A stretch of 64,000 bases of DNA from Pseudomonas monsensis (GCF_014268495.2 NZ_CP077087.1:789001-853000), one strand, 5' to 3'. Counted from the stretch's first letter, positions 20,247 through 29,578 are shown. Numbers and translations: made by a program. The notes: generated from the letters alone by a model not told the origin.

Positions 20247-20689
20247 ACAAGCTGCGCGATCGTTATCGGGTTGACCTGGCGGGGCTGCAAGCTGCCTGCG
20301 AGGCCAACTACGCGCGCCTGATGCGACTGGTGCCGGACATGCGCAATGACCCCGAGGCACGGCGCATTGCCGTGACCCAGGGCGAGCAGATGCTCGGCGT
20401 ACTGGCCCTCGAAGTGCTGCAGACCTGTCCGTACACCACCACGTTGCAGGTGCGTCAGGAACACAGCCTGCCGTGGTTGCCGGTGCCGCAACTGGAGGTT
20501 CAGGTCTATCACGACGCGCGCATGGCCGAAGTGATCAGCGCCGAACATGCACGACGCTTTCGCGGCATCTATCCTTACCCGAACGCCGCGATGCATCAGC
20601 CGGATGAAAAGGCCCAGCTCAATCTGTTCCTGGGGGAATGGCTGAGCCATTGTCTGGCCCTGGGGCACGAGTACGAAGTCGTTCGCTAG
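20237..20689 (+). CDS. DUF1249 family protein (YqiB-like)
   Basis: A 150-residue cytoplasmic protein of the DUF1249/YqiB family. It begins inside the nudF gene (10-bp overlap) and has the typical N-terminus YRVDLAGLQAACEANYARL and central VQVYHDARMAEVISAE. In E. coli the order nudF-yqiB-cpdA-yqiA-parE is the same, so this is an ancient conserved operon. The biochemical role is unknown. Confidence 0.9.
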   Translation: MVVNKLRDRYRVDLAGLQAACEANYARLMRLVPDMRNDPEARRIAVTQGEQMLGVLALEVLQTCPYTTTLQVRQEHSLPWLPVPQLEVQVYHDARMAEVISAEHARRFRGIYPYPNAAMHQPDEKAQLNLFLGEWLSHCLALGHEYEVVR

Positions 20690-20788
20690 TTGTGAACTGC
20701 GTCCGGTTCGTCGGTTTCCCCTTTCGCTCATCCCCCAGCATAATTGCGGCACCTGACCGATTCCGTGCTTTTGCCCTGGGAGAGCGCC

Positions 20789-21604
20789 TTGCCGAGCGTA
20801 TCCACGTTGACCACCGCCGATGCGGCGTTGCTGGTGCAGTTGTCCGACAGCCATTTATTCGCTGAAGCGGATAGCACGCTGTTGGGCATGAACACCCGTC
20901 AAAGCCTGCAAAAGGTCATCGAATTGGTGCTGGGGCAGCAGCCGCAGATCGACCTGATTCTGGCCACCGGCGATATCTCCCAGGACGGCACACTGGAGTC
21001 ATACCAGCAGTTTCGCCAGATGAGCGCGCAGATCGCTGCCCCGGCGCGGTGGATCCCCGGCAATCACGACGAGCCGATGATCATGGCCGAGGCTGCCGTG
21101 CAGAGCGCGTTGCTGGAATCGGTGGTCGATATCGGTAACTGGCGGGTGACGCTGCTCGATTCGGCGGTGCCGGGTTCGGTGCCGGGGTATTTGCAGGACG
21201 ACCAGTTGCAACTGCTGGCCCGTTCGCTGAGCGAAGCGCCGGAGCGCCATCATTTGGTGTGCCTGCACCATCATCCGGTGTCGATCGGTTGTGCGTGGAT
21301 GGCGCCGATCGGTTTGCGCAATCCAGAGGCGTTTTTCGAGGTGCTGGATCGTTTTCCACAGGCTCGCGCGGTGCTGTGGGGGCATGTGCACCAGGAAATC
21401 GACCGCGAACGCAACGGCGTGCGCCTGTTGGCCTCGCCTTCGACGTGCATTCAGTTCGAGCCGGGGAGTGATGACTTCAAGGTCGGTGAGCAGGCGCCGG
21501 GGTATCGCTGGTTGCGGTTGTTGCCGGATGGGCGATTGGAGACTGGCGTGGAGCGTGTCACCGGTTTTGCTTTTACCGTTGATTACGGTTCCGAAGGTTA
21601 CTGA
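20789..21604 (+). CDS. cpdA: 3',5'-cyclic-AMP phosphodiesterase CpdA
   Basis: A ~271-residue calcineurin-like metallophosphoesterase that hydrolyses cAMP. All metal-binding blocks are visible: VQLSDSHLF, ATGDISQDG, PGNHDEP, CLHHHPV and WGHVHQEID. I prefer the TTG start at 20789, preceded by GGGAG, because family members begin close to the VQLSDSHLF block; an in-frame ATG at 20744 would add 15 unlikely residues. In pseudomonads CpdA tunes cAMP and hence Vfr-dependent genes. The IS-split repeat region follows. Confidence 0.93.
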   Translation: MPSVSTLTTADAALLVQLSDSHLFAEADSTLLGMNTRQSLQKVIELVLGQQPQIDLILATGDISQDGTLESYQQFRQMSAQIAAPARWIPGNHDEPMIMAEAAVQSALLESVVDIGNWRVTLLDSAVPGSVPGYLQDDQLQLLARSLSEAPERHHLVCLHHHPVSIGCAWMAPIGLRNPEAFFEVLDRFPQARAVLWGHVHQEIDRERNGVRLLASPSTCIQFEPGSDDFKVGEQAPGYRWLRLLPDGRLETGVERVTGFAFTVDYGSEGY

Positions 21605-21640
21605 TTTTCGATCAAGAGCCCCTCACCCCAGCCCTCTCCC

Positions 21641-22925
21641 TGTATGTACCGGAGACATGGTGGACACATGTTCGGAGACATGGTGGACGGTTTTAGATCT
21701 TCTTACCTGCCATAACGATCTGCAAGTTCAAGTCGATTCGGGCGATGCGATGTCTACTCCAGTAGACATCGTGGATGCCGTCCTCCGTCGTTTCCCGGAT
21801 AGCTACTGACTTCCCGTAAAAAGCTTTCCCGACTGTGTATTCACGGTTCCTCCAGTAGATCTCGCCCTTTACCTGAACCTTCCTGACCACATCACCATCG
21901 TCGTACTCCGGCGCTGCGGGTTGCTCCTGATATTCCCTTGAGCTGCTGCTGTACCGAGTAGCAGGAACCTGCATGTCCAGCGCTTGATGCGGGCGCTTCT
22001 GGTTGTAAATATCACGCCAGATATCAAACGCCCGTTGCGCGCTGTTGAGATCGTTAAAGTGCTGACCCTGGAGGACTTCATTTTTCAGACTGCGGTGGAA
22101 GCGTTCCAGCTTTCCTTGGGTTTGCGGATGATAAGGTCGAGAGTGGCCGACCTTGATGCCTTGACTCATCAGCCAGACCTCCAGCGCGGTATAAACGCCT
22201 GTCTGATCACCCCATGGAGAGCCGTTGTCCATCGTCATGCGCAAAGGCAGGCCATAGCGCCGAAAGGCCCGGACCAGATGCTCCTGGACGGTGTCGCGCT
22301 GCTCATTGATACACGCCGCGATGCACAGTGAAAACCGCGAATGATCGTCCAGTATCGTCAACGGATGGCAACGCCCCTGACCCAGACTGATATGCCCCTT
22401 GAAGTCCATCTGCCAAAGATCGTTGGGCGCTTCATGCTCAAAACGGATAAACGGTTTGATCTCGGCGGCCTTTGGATCAACGCGTGAATGACGCTGTAAA
22501 ACCGCATGCACGGTACTGACCGAAGGCATCACTAAGCCGTTGTCTTCCAACACACGTTTGAGCTTGCGAGCGCCCCAGGCCGCGTACTCCTGACTCACGG
22601 TCAAAATCTGCTGTTCAACCTCATCAGCACATCGCTTGGGTGATGTCTTCGGTCGTCGAGACTGATCGTTCAGTCCTTCTGCACCCAGGTTTTCAAACCT
22701 GTTAAGCCATTTATAGGCGGTGCTTGGGCTGATATTAAATCGACGGCAAAGCTGCCGGACATTGGCCCCTTCTTGCCGAGCCAAAAGCACGAATTCTGAA
22801 CGAAGCTGCACAGTGGACACCTCTTCCCAAGACACAGGTCATCTCCTTAGTGATGAGCAATGTGCCTATTAAAAAGTGTCCACCATGTCTCCGAACACCT
22901 GTCCACCATGTGTCCGGTACATACA
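21641..22925 (-). mobile_element. IS481-family insertion sequence, 1285 bp
   Basis: Both ends start TGTATGTACCGGA and read inward as near-identical inverted repeats of about 50 bp (21641-21690 and 22876-22925), each holding two copies of a CGGAGACATGGTGGAC-like subrepeat. The element is flanked by the direct repeat CTCCC (21636-21640 and 22926-22930), a clear 5-bp target duplication. It carries one intact transposase gene. Intact ends, an intact gene and a clean duplication suggest recent transposition. Confidence 0.93.
21693..22835 (-). CDS. IS481-family transposase
   Basis: A 380-residue DDE transposase. An N-terminal helix-turn-helix (NVRQLCRRFNISPSTAYKWL) is followed by an integrase core with WQMDFKG (first Asp), TMDNGSPWG (second Asp) and QGKLERFHRSLKNE (Glu), so the catalytic triad is complete. 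The start is a GTG at 22835 with GGAG just upstream. The gene fills most of the element; about 50 bp and 90 bp remain to the ends. It appears intact, with no frameshift. Confidence 0.93.
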   Translation of the reverse strand: MSWEEVSTVQLRSEFVLLARQEGANVRQLCRRFNISPSTAYKWLNRFENLGAEGLNDQSRRPKTSPKRCADEVEQQILTVSQEYAAWGARKLKRVLEDNGLVMPSVSTVHAVLQRHSRVDPKAAEIKPFIRFEHEAPNDLWQMDFKGHISLGQGRCHPLTILDDHSRFSLCIAACINEQRDTVQEHLVRAFRRYGLPLRMTMDNGSPWGDQTGVYTALEVWLMSQGIKVGHSRPYHPQTQGKLERFHRSLKNEVLQGQHFNDLNSAQRAFDIWRDIYNQKRPHQALDMQVPATRYSSSSREYQEQPAAPEYDDGDVVRKVQVKGEIYWRNREYTVGKAFYGKSVAIRETTEDGIHDVYWSRHRIARIDLNLQIVMAGKKI

Positions 22926-23183
22926 CTCCCGGAGGGAGAGGGGGCCGACCGAGGTGTATTGCGTCATGCGTCGACCTGAAATACTGAGTTGATTATGGAT
23001 TCGCCCAATCACTTTCAGGTCGGTGTATCTCTTTAATATCCCCCATTCAGTCCCCTCTCCCTTTGGGAGAGGGCTAGGGTGAGGGCCGCCCCTGCTGAAT
23101 AACCAATTTCTCGAAACCACCCCCAATCCGCTCTTCTCTCCCTGTAAACTCCGCAAACCCAAACCGACACTCAGGGAGCTCAA

Positions 23184-23792
23184 ATGTCCGGTTCGATCCT
23201 CTATATCCACGGTTTCAACAGCGCCCCGGCCTCGAAAAAGGCCTGTCAGCTGGTCGCGGTCATGGAGCAGCTGGGTTTGAGCGACAAGTTGCGTGTCCCG
23301 GCCCTGCATCACCACCCGCGTGAAGCCATCGGTCAGTTGGAGCAGGCGATTGCCGAACTGGGTCGGCCGTTGCTGGTGGGAAGCTCACTCGGCGGCTACT
23401 ATGCGACTCACCTGGCCGAGCGCCACGGCTTGAAAGCCCTGCTGGTCAACCCGGCCGTCAGTCCGCACCGGATGTTTGACGGGTACCTGGGCACGCAGAA
23501 AAACCTGTATACCGATGAGACCTGGGAACTGACCCACGACCATGTGACGGCCCTGGCCGAGCTGGAAGTGCCGGCCCCACAGGATGCGCAGCGTTATCAG
23601 GTGTGGTTGCAGACCGGTGATGAAACACTGGATTATCGCCTCGCCCAGCAGTATTACCGGGCCTGTGTCCTGCGGATTCAGGCCGGCGGCGACCATAGTT
23701 TCCAGGGGTTTGCCGGGCAATTGCCGGCGTTGCTGAGTTTTGCCGGCATTGGCGCCGATTTGTATCAGGCAATTGATTTCACCGCACTGTGA
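23184..23792 (+). CDS. yqiA: YqiA/YcfP-family alpha/beta hydrolase (esterase)
   Basis: A 202-residue single-domain hydrolase with LYIHGFNSAPASKK at the N-terminus (oxyanion region) and the nucleophile elbow GSSLGGYYA. The acid Asp and the histidine of GGDHSFQGF complete a catalytic triad. YqiA-type proteins hydrolyse acyl-CoA or short esters in vitro. In E. coli it sits immediately before parE, as here. Its original link to cpdA is now separated by the IS, so it may depend on its own promoter or on one from the IS or repeat region. Confidence 0.92.
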   Translation: MSGSILYIHGFNSAPASKKACQLVAVMEQLGLSDKLRVPALHHHPREAIGQLEQAIAELGRPLLVGSSLGGYYATHLAERHGLKALLVNPAVSPHRMFDGYLGTQKNLYTDETWELTHDHVTALAELEVPAPQDAQRYQVWLQTGDETLDYRLAQQYYRACVLRIQAGGDHSFQGFAGQLPALLSFAGIGADLYQAIDFTAL

Positions 23793-23834
23793 AGTCTTGC
23801 CCCTTTTTCATTGAATCACTGACGACGAGACCCT

Positions 23835-25742
23835 ATGGCCACTCCCAGCGCTAGCTCTTATAACGCCGACGCCATCGAAGTCCTCTCGGGCCTCGACCCG
23901 GTGCGCAAACGCCCCGGCATGTACACCGACACCAGTCGGCCGAACCACCTTGCCCAGGAAGTCATCGACAACAGCGTCGACGAAGCCCTGGCCGGCCACG
24001 CCAAATCGGTGCAGGTGATCCTGCACGCCGATCACTCGCTGGAAGTCAGCGACGACGGCCGTGGCATGCCGGTCGACATTCACCCGGAAGAGGGCGTGTC
24101 GGGCGTTGAGCTGATCCTCACCAAACTCCATGCGGGCGGCAAGTTTTCCAACAAGAACTACCAGTTCTCCGGCGGTCTGCACGGGGTGGGTATTTCCGTG
24201 GTCAACGCCTTGTCGACCGAAGTCCGGGTGCGCGTCAAGCGTGACGGCAACGAGTACCAGATGACCTTCGCCGATGGCTTCAAAGCCACCGAACTGGAAA
24301 TCGTCGGCACCGTCGGCAAGCGCAATACCGGCACCAGCGTGTACTTCGCGCCGGACCCGAAATACTTCGATTCACCGAAATTCTCCATCAGCCGCCTCAA
24401 GCACGTGCTCAAGGCCAAGGCTGTGCTGTGTCCGGGGCTGCTGGTCAGCTTCGAAGACAAAGGCACCGGCGAGAAAGTCGAATGGCATTACGAAGACGGC
24501 CTGCGCTCCTACCTGGTGGACGCGGTCAGCGAATTCGAACGCCTGCCGGACGAGCCGTTCTGCGGCAGCCTGGCCGGTAATAAAGAAGCGGTCGATTGGG
24601 CGCTGCTGTGGTTGCCGGAAGGTGGCGACGCGGTGCAGGAAAGCTACGTCAACCTGATCCCGACGGCGCAGGGCGGTACCCACGTCAACGGTCTGCGTCA
24701 GGGCTTGCTCGACGCGATGCGCGAGTTCTGCGAATTCCGCAGCCTGCTGCCGCGTGGCGTGAAGCTGGCGCCGGAAGACGTCTGGGAACGCATCGCTTTC
24801 GTGCTGTCGATGAAGATGCAGGAGCCGCAATTCTCCGGCCAGACCAAAGAGCGACTGTCGTCCCGTGAAGCGGCGGCGTTCGTCTCCGGTGTGGTCAAGG
24901 ACGCCTTCAGCCTGTGGCTCAACGCCAACCCGGAAACCGGTCTGGCCCTGGCCGAACTGGCGATCAACAACGCCGGTCGCCGCCTCAAGGCCAGCAAGAA
25001 GGTCGAGCGCAAGCGCGTTACCCAGGGGCCGGCGCTGCCGGGCAAACTGGCCGATTGCGCCGGGCAGGACCCAATGCGTTCCGAGCTGTTCCTGGTCGAG
25101 GGTGATTCCGCCGGCGGTTCTGCCAAGCAAGCGCGGGACAAGGAATTCCAGGCGATCCTGCCGTTGCGCGGCAAGATCCTCAACACCTGGGAAGTCGATG
25201 GCAGCGAAGTGCTGGCCAGTCAGGAAGTGCACAACATCGCCGTGGCCATCGGTGTCGATCCCGGCGCCGCAGACATGAGCCAGCTGCGCTACGGCAAGAT
25301 CTGCATCCTCGCCGACGCCGACTCCGACGGTCTGCACATCGCCACGCTGCTGTGCGCCTTGTTCGTCCAGCATTTCCGCCCGCTGGTGGATGCCGGTCAC
25401 GTCTACGTGGCGATGCCGCCGCTGTACCGCATCGACCTCGGCAAAGAGATCTACTATGCCCTCGACGAAGCCGAGCGCGACGGGATTCTCGACCGTCTGG
25501 TGGCCGAAAAGAAACGCGGCAAGCCACAGGTCACCCGATTCAAGGGTCTGGGCGAAATGAACCCGCCGCAGCTGCGTGAAACCACCATGGACCCGAACAC
25601 CCGGCGACTGGTGCAACTGACGCTGGGCGATGATTTCGCCGAGACCTCGGAAATGATGGACATGCTGCTGGCGAAGAAACGCGCCGGTGACCGCAAGACC
25701 TGGCTCGAATCCAAGGGCAACCTCGCCGAGGTGCTGGCCTGA
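23835..25742 (+). CDS. parE: DNA topoisomerase IV subunit B
   Basis: A 635-residue ATPase subunit of topoisomerase IV, which unlinks daughter chromosomes. The GHKL ATP-binding domain shows DNSVDEALAGHA and GRGMPVDIHPEEG, and the TOPRIM domain shows LVEGDSAGGSAKQARD and GKILNTWEVD. The C-terminus KGLGEMNPPQLRETTMDP is the usual end of the subunit. The length fits ParE rather than the longer GyrB. It is followed without a gap by two small envelope-related genes and then parC. Confidence 0.97.
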   Translation: MATPSASSYNADAIEVLSGLDPVRKRPGMYTDTSRPNHLAQEVIDNSVDEALAGHAKSVQVILHADHSLEVSDDGRGMPVDIHPEEGVSGVELILTKLHAGGKFSNKNYQFSGGLHGVGISVVNALSTEVRVRVKRDGNEYQMTFADGFKATELEIVGTVGKRNTGTSVYFAPDPKYFDSPKFSISRLKHVLKAKAVLCPGLLVSFEDKGTGEKVEWHYEDGLRSYLVDAVSEFERLPDEPFCGSLAGNKEAVDWALLWLPEGGDAVQESYVNLIPTAQGGTHVNGLRQGLLDAMREFCEFRSLLPRGVKLAPEDVWERIAFVLSMKMQEPQFSGQTKERLSSREAAAFVSGVVKDAFSLWLNANPETGLALAELAINNAGRRLKASKKVERKRVTQGPALPGKLADCAGQDPMRSELFLVEGDSAGGSAKQARDKEFQAILPLRGKILNTWEVDGSEVLASQEVHNIAVAIGVDPGAADMSQLRYGKICILADADSDGLHIATLLCALFVQHFRPLVDAGHVYVAMPPLYRIDLGKEIYYALDEAERDGILDRLVAEKKRGKPQVTRFKGLGEMNPPQLRETTMDPNTRRLVQLTLGDDFAETSEMMDMLLAKKRAGDRKTWLESKGNLAEVLA

Positions 25743-26731
25743 TGCGCTTCGGCGTCGCCCTGGCATGTGCGTTGCTGCTGGGCTCGATGACGGTGGCGGC
25801 CGAGCCGGTGCCCGAGTTGAAGCTGCTGGCCGAGCATCCGGTCGACGGCATGCGCGGCGGCAACCTCTCGGGGTTGGCGGTGTGCGGCAAGGATTTGTGG
25901 ACGGTGTCCGACCGTGACGACGAGCAGATCTATCGCCTGAACACGGGCGATCAGGTCTGGCAGGCCGAAACCGTGCACCTCGACGTGCCGAAAGTACCCG
26001 ACAGCGGCTTGCCGTGGGGCTTGAGTTCGCGCACCTGGGCGGCGTCGTTCATCCGTGGCGGCGACCTCGATTTCGAAGGGATCACCTGCGACAGCGCCGG
26101 TAACCGCTACATCGTCAGCGAAGCCCATGCGGCGGTGCTGCAGGTGTCGCCCGAGGGGACGGCGTCGTGGCTGAAAATCTCGCCGATGCTGGTCAAGGAA
26201 GCCCGGGCCAGCGGTATGTTGCTGCACTTCAATGCGTTGTTCGAAGGACTGGCGATCAACCCGGCGGGCGATGAAATGTGGCTGGCGGCCGAGCGTGAAC
26301 GGCGTGGCCTGCTGAAGATCAAGCGTCAGCAAACGGTCTGGGATTGCCACGGCGGCTGCGTTTTGCTCAGCGAAGCCGGGGTGGAGATGCAGCCACCGCA
26401 GTTCCCCAAGGCTCGCGCCGTCAGCCGTGATTTCGCCGACCTGTCGCTGTTCAACGGCAAGCTGTTCACCCTTGAGCGCAATGCGTTCAGGGTCTGTCGG
26501 CGTGATGCGGTGACGGCCAAGGTCGAACGCTGCTGGTCGTTTGCTGAAGAGGCCTTGCAGCCACAACGGCTTTATTCCCAGGCCTACGGTCTGGCGGAAG
26601 CCTTGGTGGTGGACGCCGACGGCGCGTGGATTGGCCTGGACAATAACGACGGTGTCCGCGCCGATGGCGAGAAACGCCCGATCGTCTGGCGCTTCGCTGC
26701 GCCTGAAGGTGGCTGGAGCGCCAAGCCGTGA
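25742..26731 (+). CDS. Esterase-like activity of phytase family protein
   Basis: A 329-residue predicted exported protein: residues 1-20 (MRFGVALACALLLGSMTVAA) form a signal peptide. The rest matches the phytase-like esterase beta-propeller family (SGLAVCGKDLWTVSDRDD, FEGITCDSAGNRYIVSE, NALFEGLAINPAGDEMWLA). The ATG shares one base with the parE stop (TGATG), so translation is coupled. Its substrate is unknown; a periplasmic phosphoester or sugar-phosphate hydrolase is a guess. The cysteines in CHGGC and elsewhere suggest disulfides. Confidence 0.82.
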   Translation: MRFGVALACALLLGSMTVAAEPVPELKLLAEHPVDGMRGGNLSGLAVCGKDLWTVSDRDDEQIYRLNTGDQVWQAETVHLDVPKVPDSGLPWGLSSRTWAASFIRGGDLDFEGITCDSAGNRYIVSEAHAAVLQVSPEGTASWLKISPMLVKEARASGMLLHFNALFEGLAINPAGDEMWLAAERERRGLLKIKRQQTVWDCHGGCVLLSEAGVEMQPPQFPKARAVSRDFADLSLFNGKLFTLERNAFRVCRRDAVTAKVERCWSFAEEALQPQRLYSQAYGLAEALVVDADGAWIGLDNNDGVRADGEKRPIVWRFAAPEGGWSAKP

Positions 26732-27252
26732 GCCAGCAACCGCCGGGCAAGCGCGCCGGCCGGGTATTGATGATTCTGGCCTGGTGCGCGGCGTTGTTTC
26801 TGGCGACGCGGTTTTTTGGCCAGTGGGAGCAGCGCCAGCAGAATCCGAACGTGGTGATCACGTCCGAGCAGCATGACGGCGTGATCGAAGTGAAGCTGGC
26901 CGGCAATGCCCAAGGGCATTTTGTCGCCAGCGGCCAGATCAACGGTGAGCCGGTGGAGTTCATGCTCGACACCGGCGCCACCGATGTGGCGATCCCGGCG
27001 GATCTGGCCAAACGGTTGAAACTGGAAGAGGGTTTCGGTGTAACCCTGAGCACGGCCAACGGCCTGAGCCAGGGCTACCGGACCAAAATCGACCGCCTGC
27101 AACTGGGCGACATCGTGCTGCGGGACGTCCGCGCACTGGTGGCGCCGGGGCTGCATGGCGATCAGGTGCTGCTCGGCATGAGCGCCCTGAACAAACTTGA
27201 ATTTACCCAGCGCGGTGGCACCATGCTGCTGCGCCAGACAACGAACCGATGA
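26728..27252 (+). CDS. Retropepsin-like aspartic protease, membrane anchored
   Basis: A 174-residue protein with an N-terminal membrane anchor (VLMILAWCAALFLATRFF, residues ~12-29) and a single retropepsin domain carrying the active-site motif FMLDTGATDVAIP. The later LLGMSALNKLEF matches the family's flap-distal motif. It belongs to the TIGR02281-type clan AA proteases, which probably act as dimers in the periplasm. The start is a GTG overlapping the stop of the previous gene (GTGA). It ends 7 bp before parC. Confidence 0.87.
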   Translation: MSQQPPGKRAGRVLMILAWCAALFLATRFFGQWEQRQQNPNVVITSEQHDGVIEVKLAGNAQGHFVASGQINGEPVEFMLDTGATDVAIPADLAKRLKLEEGFGVTLSTANGLSQGYRTKIDRLQLGDIVLRDVRALVAPGLHGDQVLLGMSALNKLEFTQRGGTMLLRQTTNR

Positions 27253-27259
27253 GGCCCGC

Positions 27260-29524
27260 ATGAGCGACTCCCTTGATCTCAGCCTGGACGGTGTAGAACG
27301 CCGCTCGCTGGCTGACTTCACCGAAAATGCCTACCTCAACTACTCCATGTACGTGATCATGGACCGTGCTTTGCCGCATATCGGCGACGGCCTGAAACCG
27401 GTACAGCGGCGTATCGTCTACGCCATGAGCGAACTGGGGCTGGATGCCGATTCCAAGCACAAGAAATCGGCGCGTACCGTCGGTGACGTGCTCGGCAAGT
27501 TCCACCCGCACGGCGACTCGGCGTGCTACGAAGCGATGGTGCTGATGGCTCAGCCGTTCAGCTATCGCTACACACTGGTCGACGGCCAGGGCAACTGGGG
27601 TGCGCCGGACGATCCGAAGTCCTTCGCCGCCATGCGTTACACCGAAGCCCGTCTGTCGCGCTATTCCGAAGTGCTGCTCAGCGAGCTGGGCCAGGGCACC
27701 GCCGACTGGGGCCCGAACTTCGACGGCACCCTGCAGGAACCGCTGGTGTTGCCGGCACGTTTGCCGAACATCCTGCTCAACGGCACCACCGGTATCGCCG
27801 TGGGCATGGCCACCGATGTGCCACCGCACAACCTGCGCGAAGTCGCCACTGCCTGCGTGCGCCTGCTCGATGAGCCGAAAGCCACGGTCGAACAGCTCTG
27901 CGAACACATTCAGGGCCCGGACTACCCGACCGAAGCGGAAATCATCACCCCGCGCGCCGACCTGCTGAAAATGTACGAAACCGGCAAGGGCTCGGTGCGC
28001 ATGCGCGCCGTGTACCACGTCGAGGACGGCGACATCATCGTCACCGCGTTGCCGCACCAGGTGTCTGGCGCCAAGGTGCTGGAGCAGATCGCCGCGCTGA
28101 TGCAGGCCAAACCGTCGAAAGCGCCGCAGATCGCTGACCTGCGTGACGAATCCGACCACGAAAACCCGTGCCGCATCGTGATCATTCCGGTCAACAGCCG
28201 CGTCGATCACGAAGCGCTGATGCAGCACCTGTTCGCCAGCACCGAGCTGGAGTCGACCTACCGGGTCAACGTCAACATCATCGGTCTGGACGGCAAGCCA
28301 CAGCTGAAAAACCTCCGTGCGTTGCTGGTCGAATGGCTGGAATTCCGCGTGCTGACCGTGCGTCGCCGCCTGCAATTTCGCCTCGACAAGGTCGAGCGTC
28401 GCCTGCACCTGTTGGACGGCTTGCTGATCGCTTACCTCAACCTGGATGAAGTGATCCACATCATCCGCACCGAGGAGCACCCGAAAGCCAAGCTGATCGA
28501 ACGTTTCGCCCTCAGCGAGATTCAGGCCGACTACATCCTCGACACCCGTCTGCGTCAGTTGGCGCGACTGGAAGAGATGAAGTTGCGCGACGAGCAGGAC
28601 GAACTGCTCAAGGAACAAGCCAAGCTGCAAGCGCTGCTGGGCAGCGAAGCCAAGCTGAAGAAGCTGGTGCGCACCGAGCTGCTGAAAGACGCTGAAACCT
28701 ATGGCGATGACCGTCGTTCACCCATCGTCGAACGTGCAGAAGCCAAGGCGCTGACCGAACACGACCTGTTGCCGAACGAAAAAGTGACTGTCGTGTTGTC
28801 GGAAAAAGGCTGGATCCGTTCGGCCAAAGGACACGACATCGACGCCACTGGCCTGTCGTATAAGGCCGGTGACGGCTTCAAGACCTCGGCGGCGGGGCGC
28901 TCCAACCAGTTTGCAGTGTTTATCGACTCCACCGGCCGCAGCTATTCGGTCGCCGCGCACACCTTGCCGTCGGCCCGGGGCCAGGGCGAGCCGTTGACCG
29001 GCCGTCTGACGCCGCCGCCCGGCGCCACGTTCGAGTGCGTGCTGATGCCGGAAGACGATGCGCTGTATGTGATCGCGTCCGATGCCGGTTACGGCTTCGT
29101 GGTCAAAGGCGAAGACCTGCAAGCCAAGAACAAGGCCGGTAAGGCCCTGCTGAGTCTGCCGAACAACGCCAAAGTCATCGCGCCGCGGCCAGTGGCCGAT
29201 CGTGAGCAGAACTGGCTGGCCTCGGTCACGACCGAAGGTCGCCTGCTGATCTTCAAAATCAGCGATCTGCCACAATTAGGGAAGGGCAAGGGCAACAAGA
29301 TCATCGGTATTTCCGGTGAGCGTGTGGCCAGTCGCGAAGAATATGTCACGGACATCGCCGTACTGCCGGAAGGCGCCACGTTGGTGCTGCAGGCCGGAAA
29401 ACGGACCCTGTCGCTGAAGGCCGACGACCTCGAACACTACAAGGGTGAACGTGGCCGTCGTGGCAACAAGCTGCCAAGGGGCTTCCAGAGGGTGGATGCG
29501 CTGCTCGTCGAAAACCTCAATTAG
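27260..29524 (+). CDS. parC: DNA topoisomerase IV subunit A
   Basis: A 754-residue DNA-cleaving subunit of topoisomerase IV. The N-terminal winged-helix and tower domains include DRALPHIGDGLKPVQRRI, the quinolone-resistance region HPHGDSACYEA and the catalytic tyrosine in AAMRYTEARLS. The C-terminal part forms the beta-pinwheel domain. The quinolone region shows Ser in GDSACYEA, the sensitive-type residue. The ATG at 27260 fits the known N-terminus; the frame is open 21 codons further into the preceding gene. Confidence 0.97.
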   Translation: MSDSLDLSLDGVERRSLADFTENAYLNYSMYVIMDRALPHIGDGLKPVQRRIVYAMSELGLDADSKHKKSARTVGDVLGKFHPHGDSACYEAMVLMAQPFSYRYTLVDGQGNWGAPDDPKSFAAMRYTEARLSRYSEVLLSELGQGTADWGPNFDGTLQEPLVLPARLPNILLNGTTGIAVGMATDVPPHNLREVATACVRLLDEPKATVEQLCEHIQGPDYPTEAEIITPRADLLKMYETGKGSVRMRAVYHVEDGDIIVTALPHQVSGAKVLEQIAALMQAKPSKAPQIADLRDESDHENPCRIVIIPVNSRVDHEALMQHLFASTELESTYRVNVNIIGLDGKPQLKNLRALLVEWLEFRVLTVRRRLQFRLDKVERRLHLLDGLLIAYLNLDEVIHIIRTEEHPKAKLIERFALSEIQADYILDTRLRQLARLEEMKLRDEQDELLKEQAKLQALLGSEAKLKKLVRTELLKDAETYGDDRRSPIVERAEAKALTEHDLLPNEKVTVVLSEKGWIRSAKGHDIDATGLSYKAGDGFKTSAAGRSNQFAVFIDSTGRSYSVAAHTLPSARGQGEPLTGRLTPPPGATFECVLMPEDDALYVIASDAGYGFVVKGEDLQAKNKAGKALLSLPNNAKVIAPRPVADREQNWLASVTTEGRLLIFKISDLPQLGKGKGNKIIGISGERVASREEYVTDIAVLPEGATLVLQAGKRTLSLKADDLEHYKGERGRRGNKLPRGFQRVDALLVENLN

Positions 29525-29544
29525 GCGAAAACGCCCACCTAGAG

Positions 29545-29578
29545 GCGTCGATCTACGATTTAACGCGTAGATCGACGC
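29545..29578 (+). terminator. Terminator after parC
   Basis: GCGTCGATCTACG (29545-29557) and CGTAGATCGACGC (29566-29578) form a perfect 13-bp stem with an 8-base loop, followed by TTT. It lies 20 bp after the parC stop and ends the parE-parC operon. Confidence 0.8.

Larger units (their letters stand above)
21619..23087. repeat. REP-bounded intergenic repeat element, split by an IS
   Basis: Joining the sequence on either side of the IS restores CCCTCTCCCGGAGGGAGAGG, the same palindrome that heads each unit of the array at 30497-31187. It is followed by a related module (CCGACCGAGGTGT, GTCGACCTGAAA) and closes with GGGAGAGGGCTAGGGTGAGG, the reverse complement of the left end. This is therefore one MITE-like copy with inverted ends. 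The internal GACCTGAAA and TTTCAGGTC are also inverted, so the transcript would fold back on itself. Confidence 0.75.
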
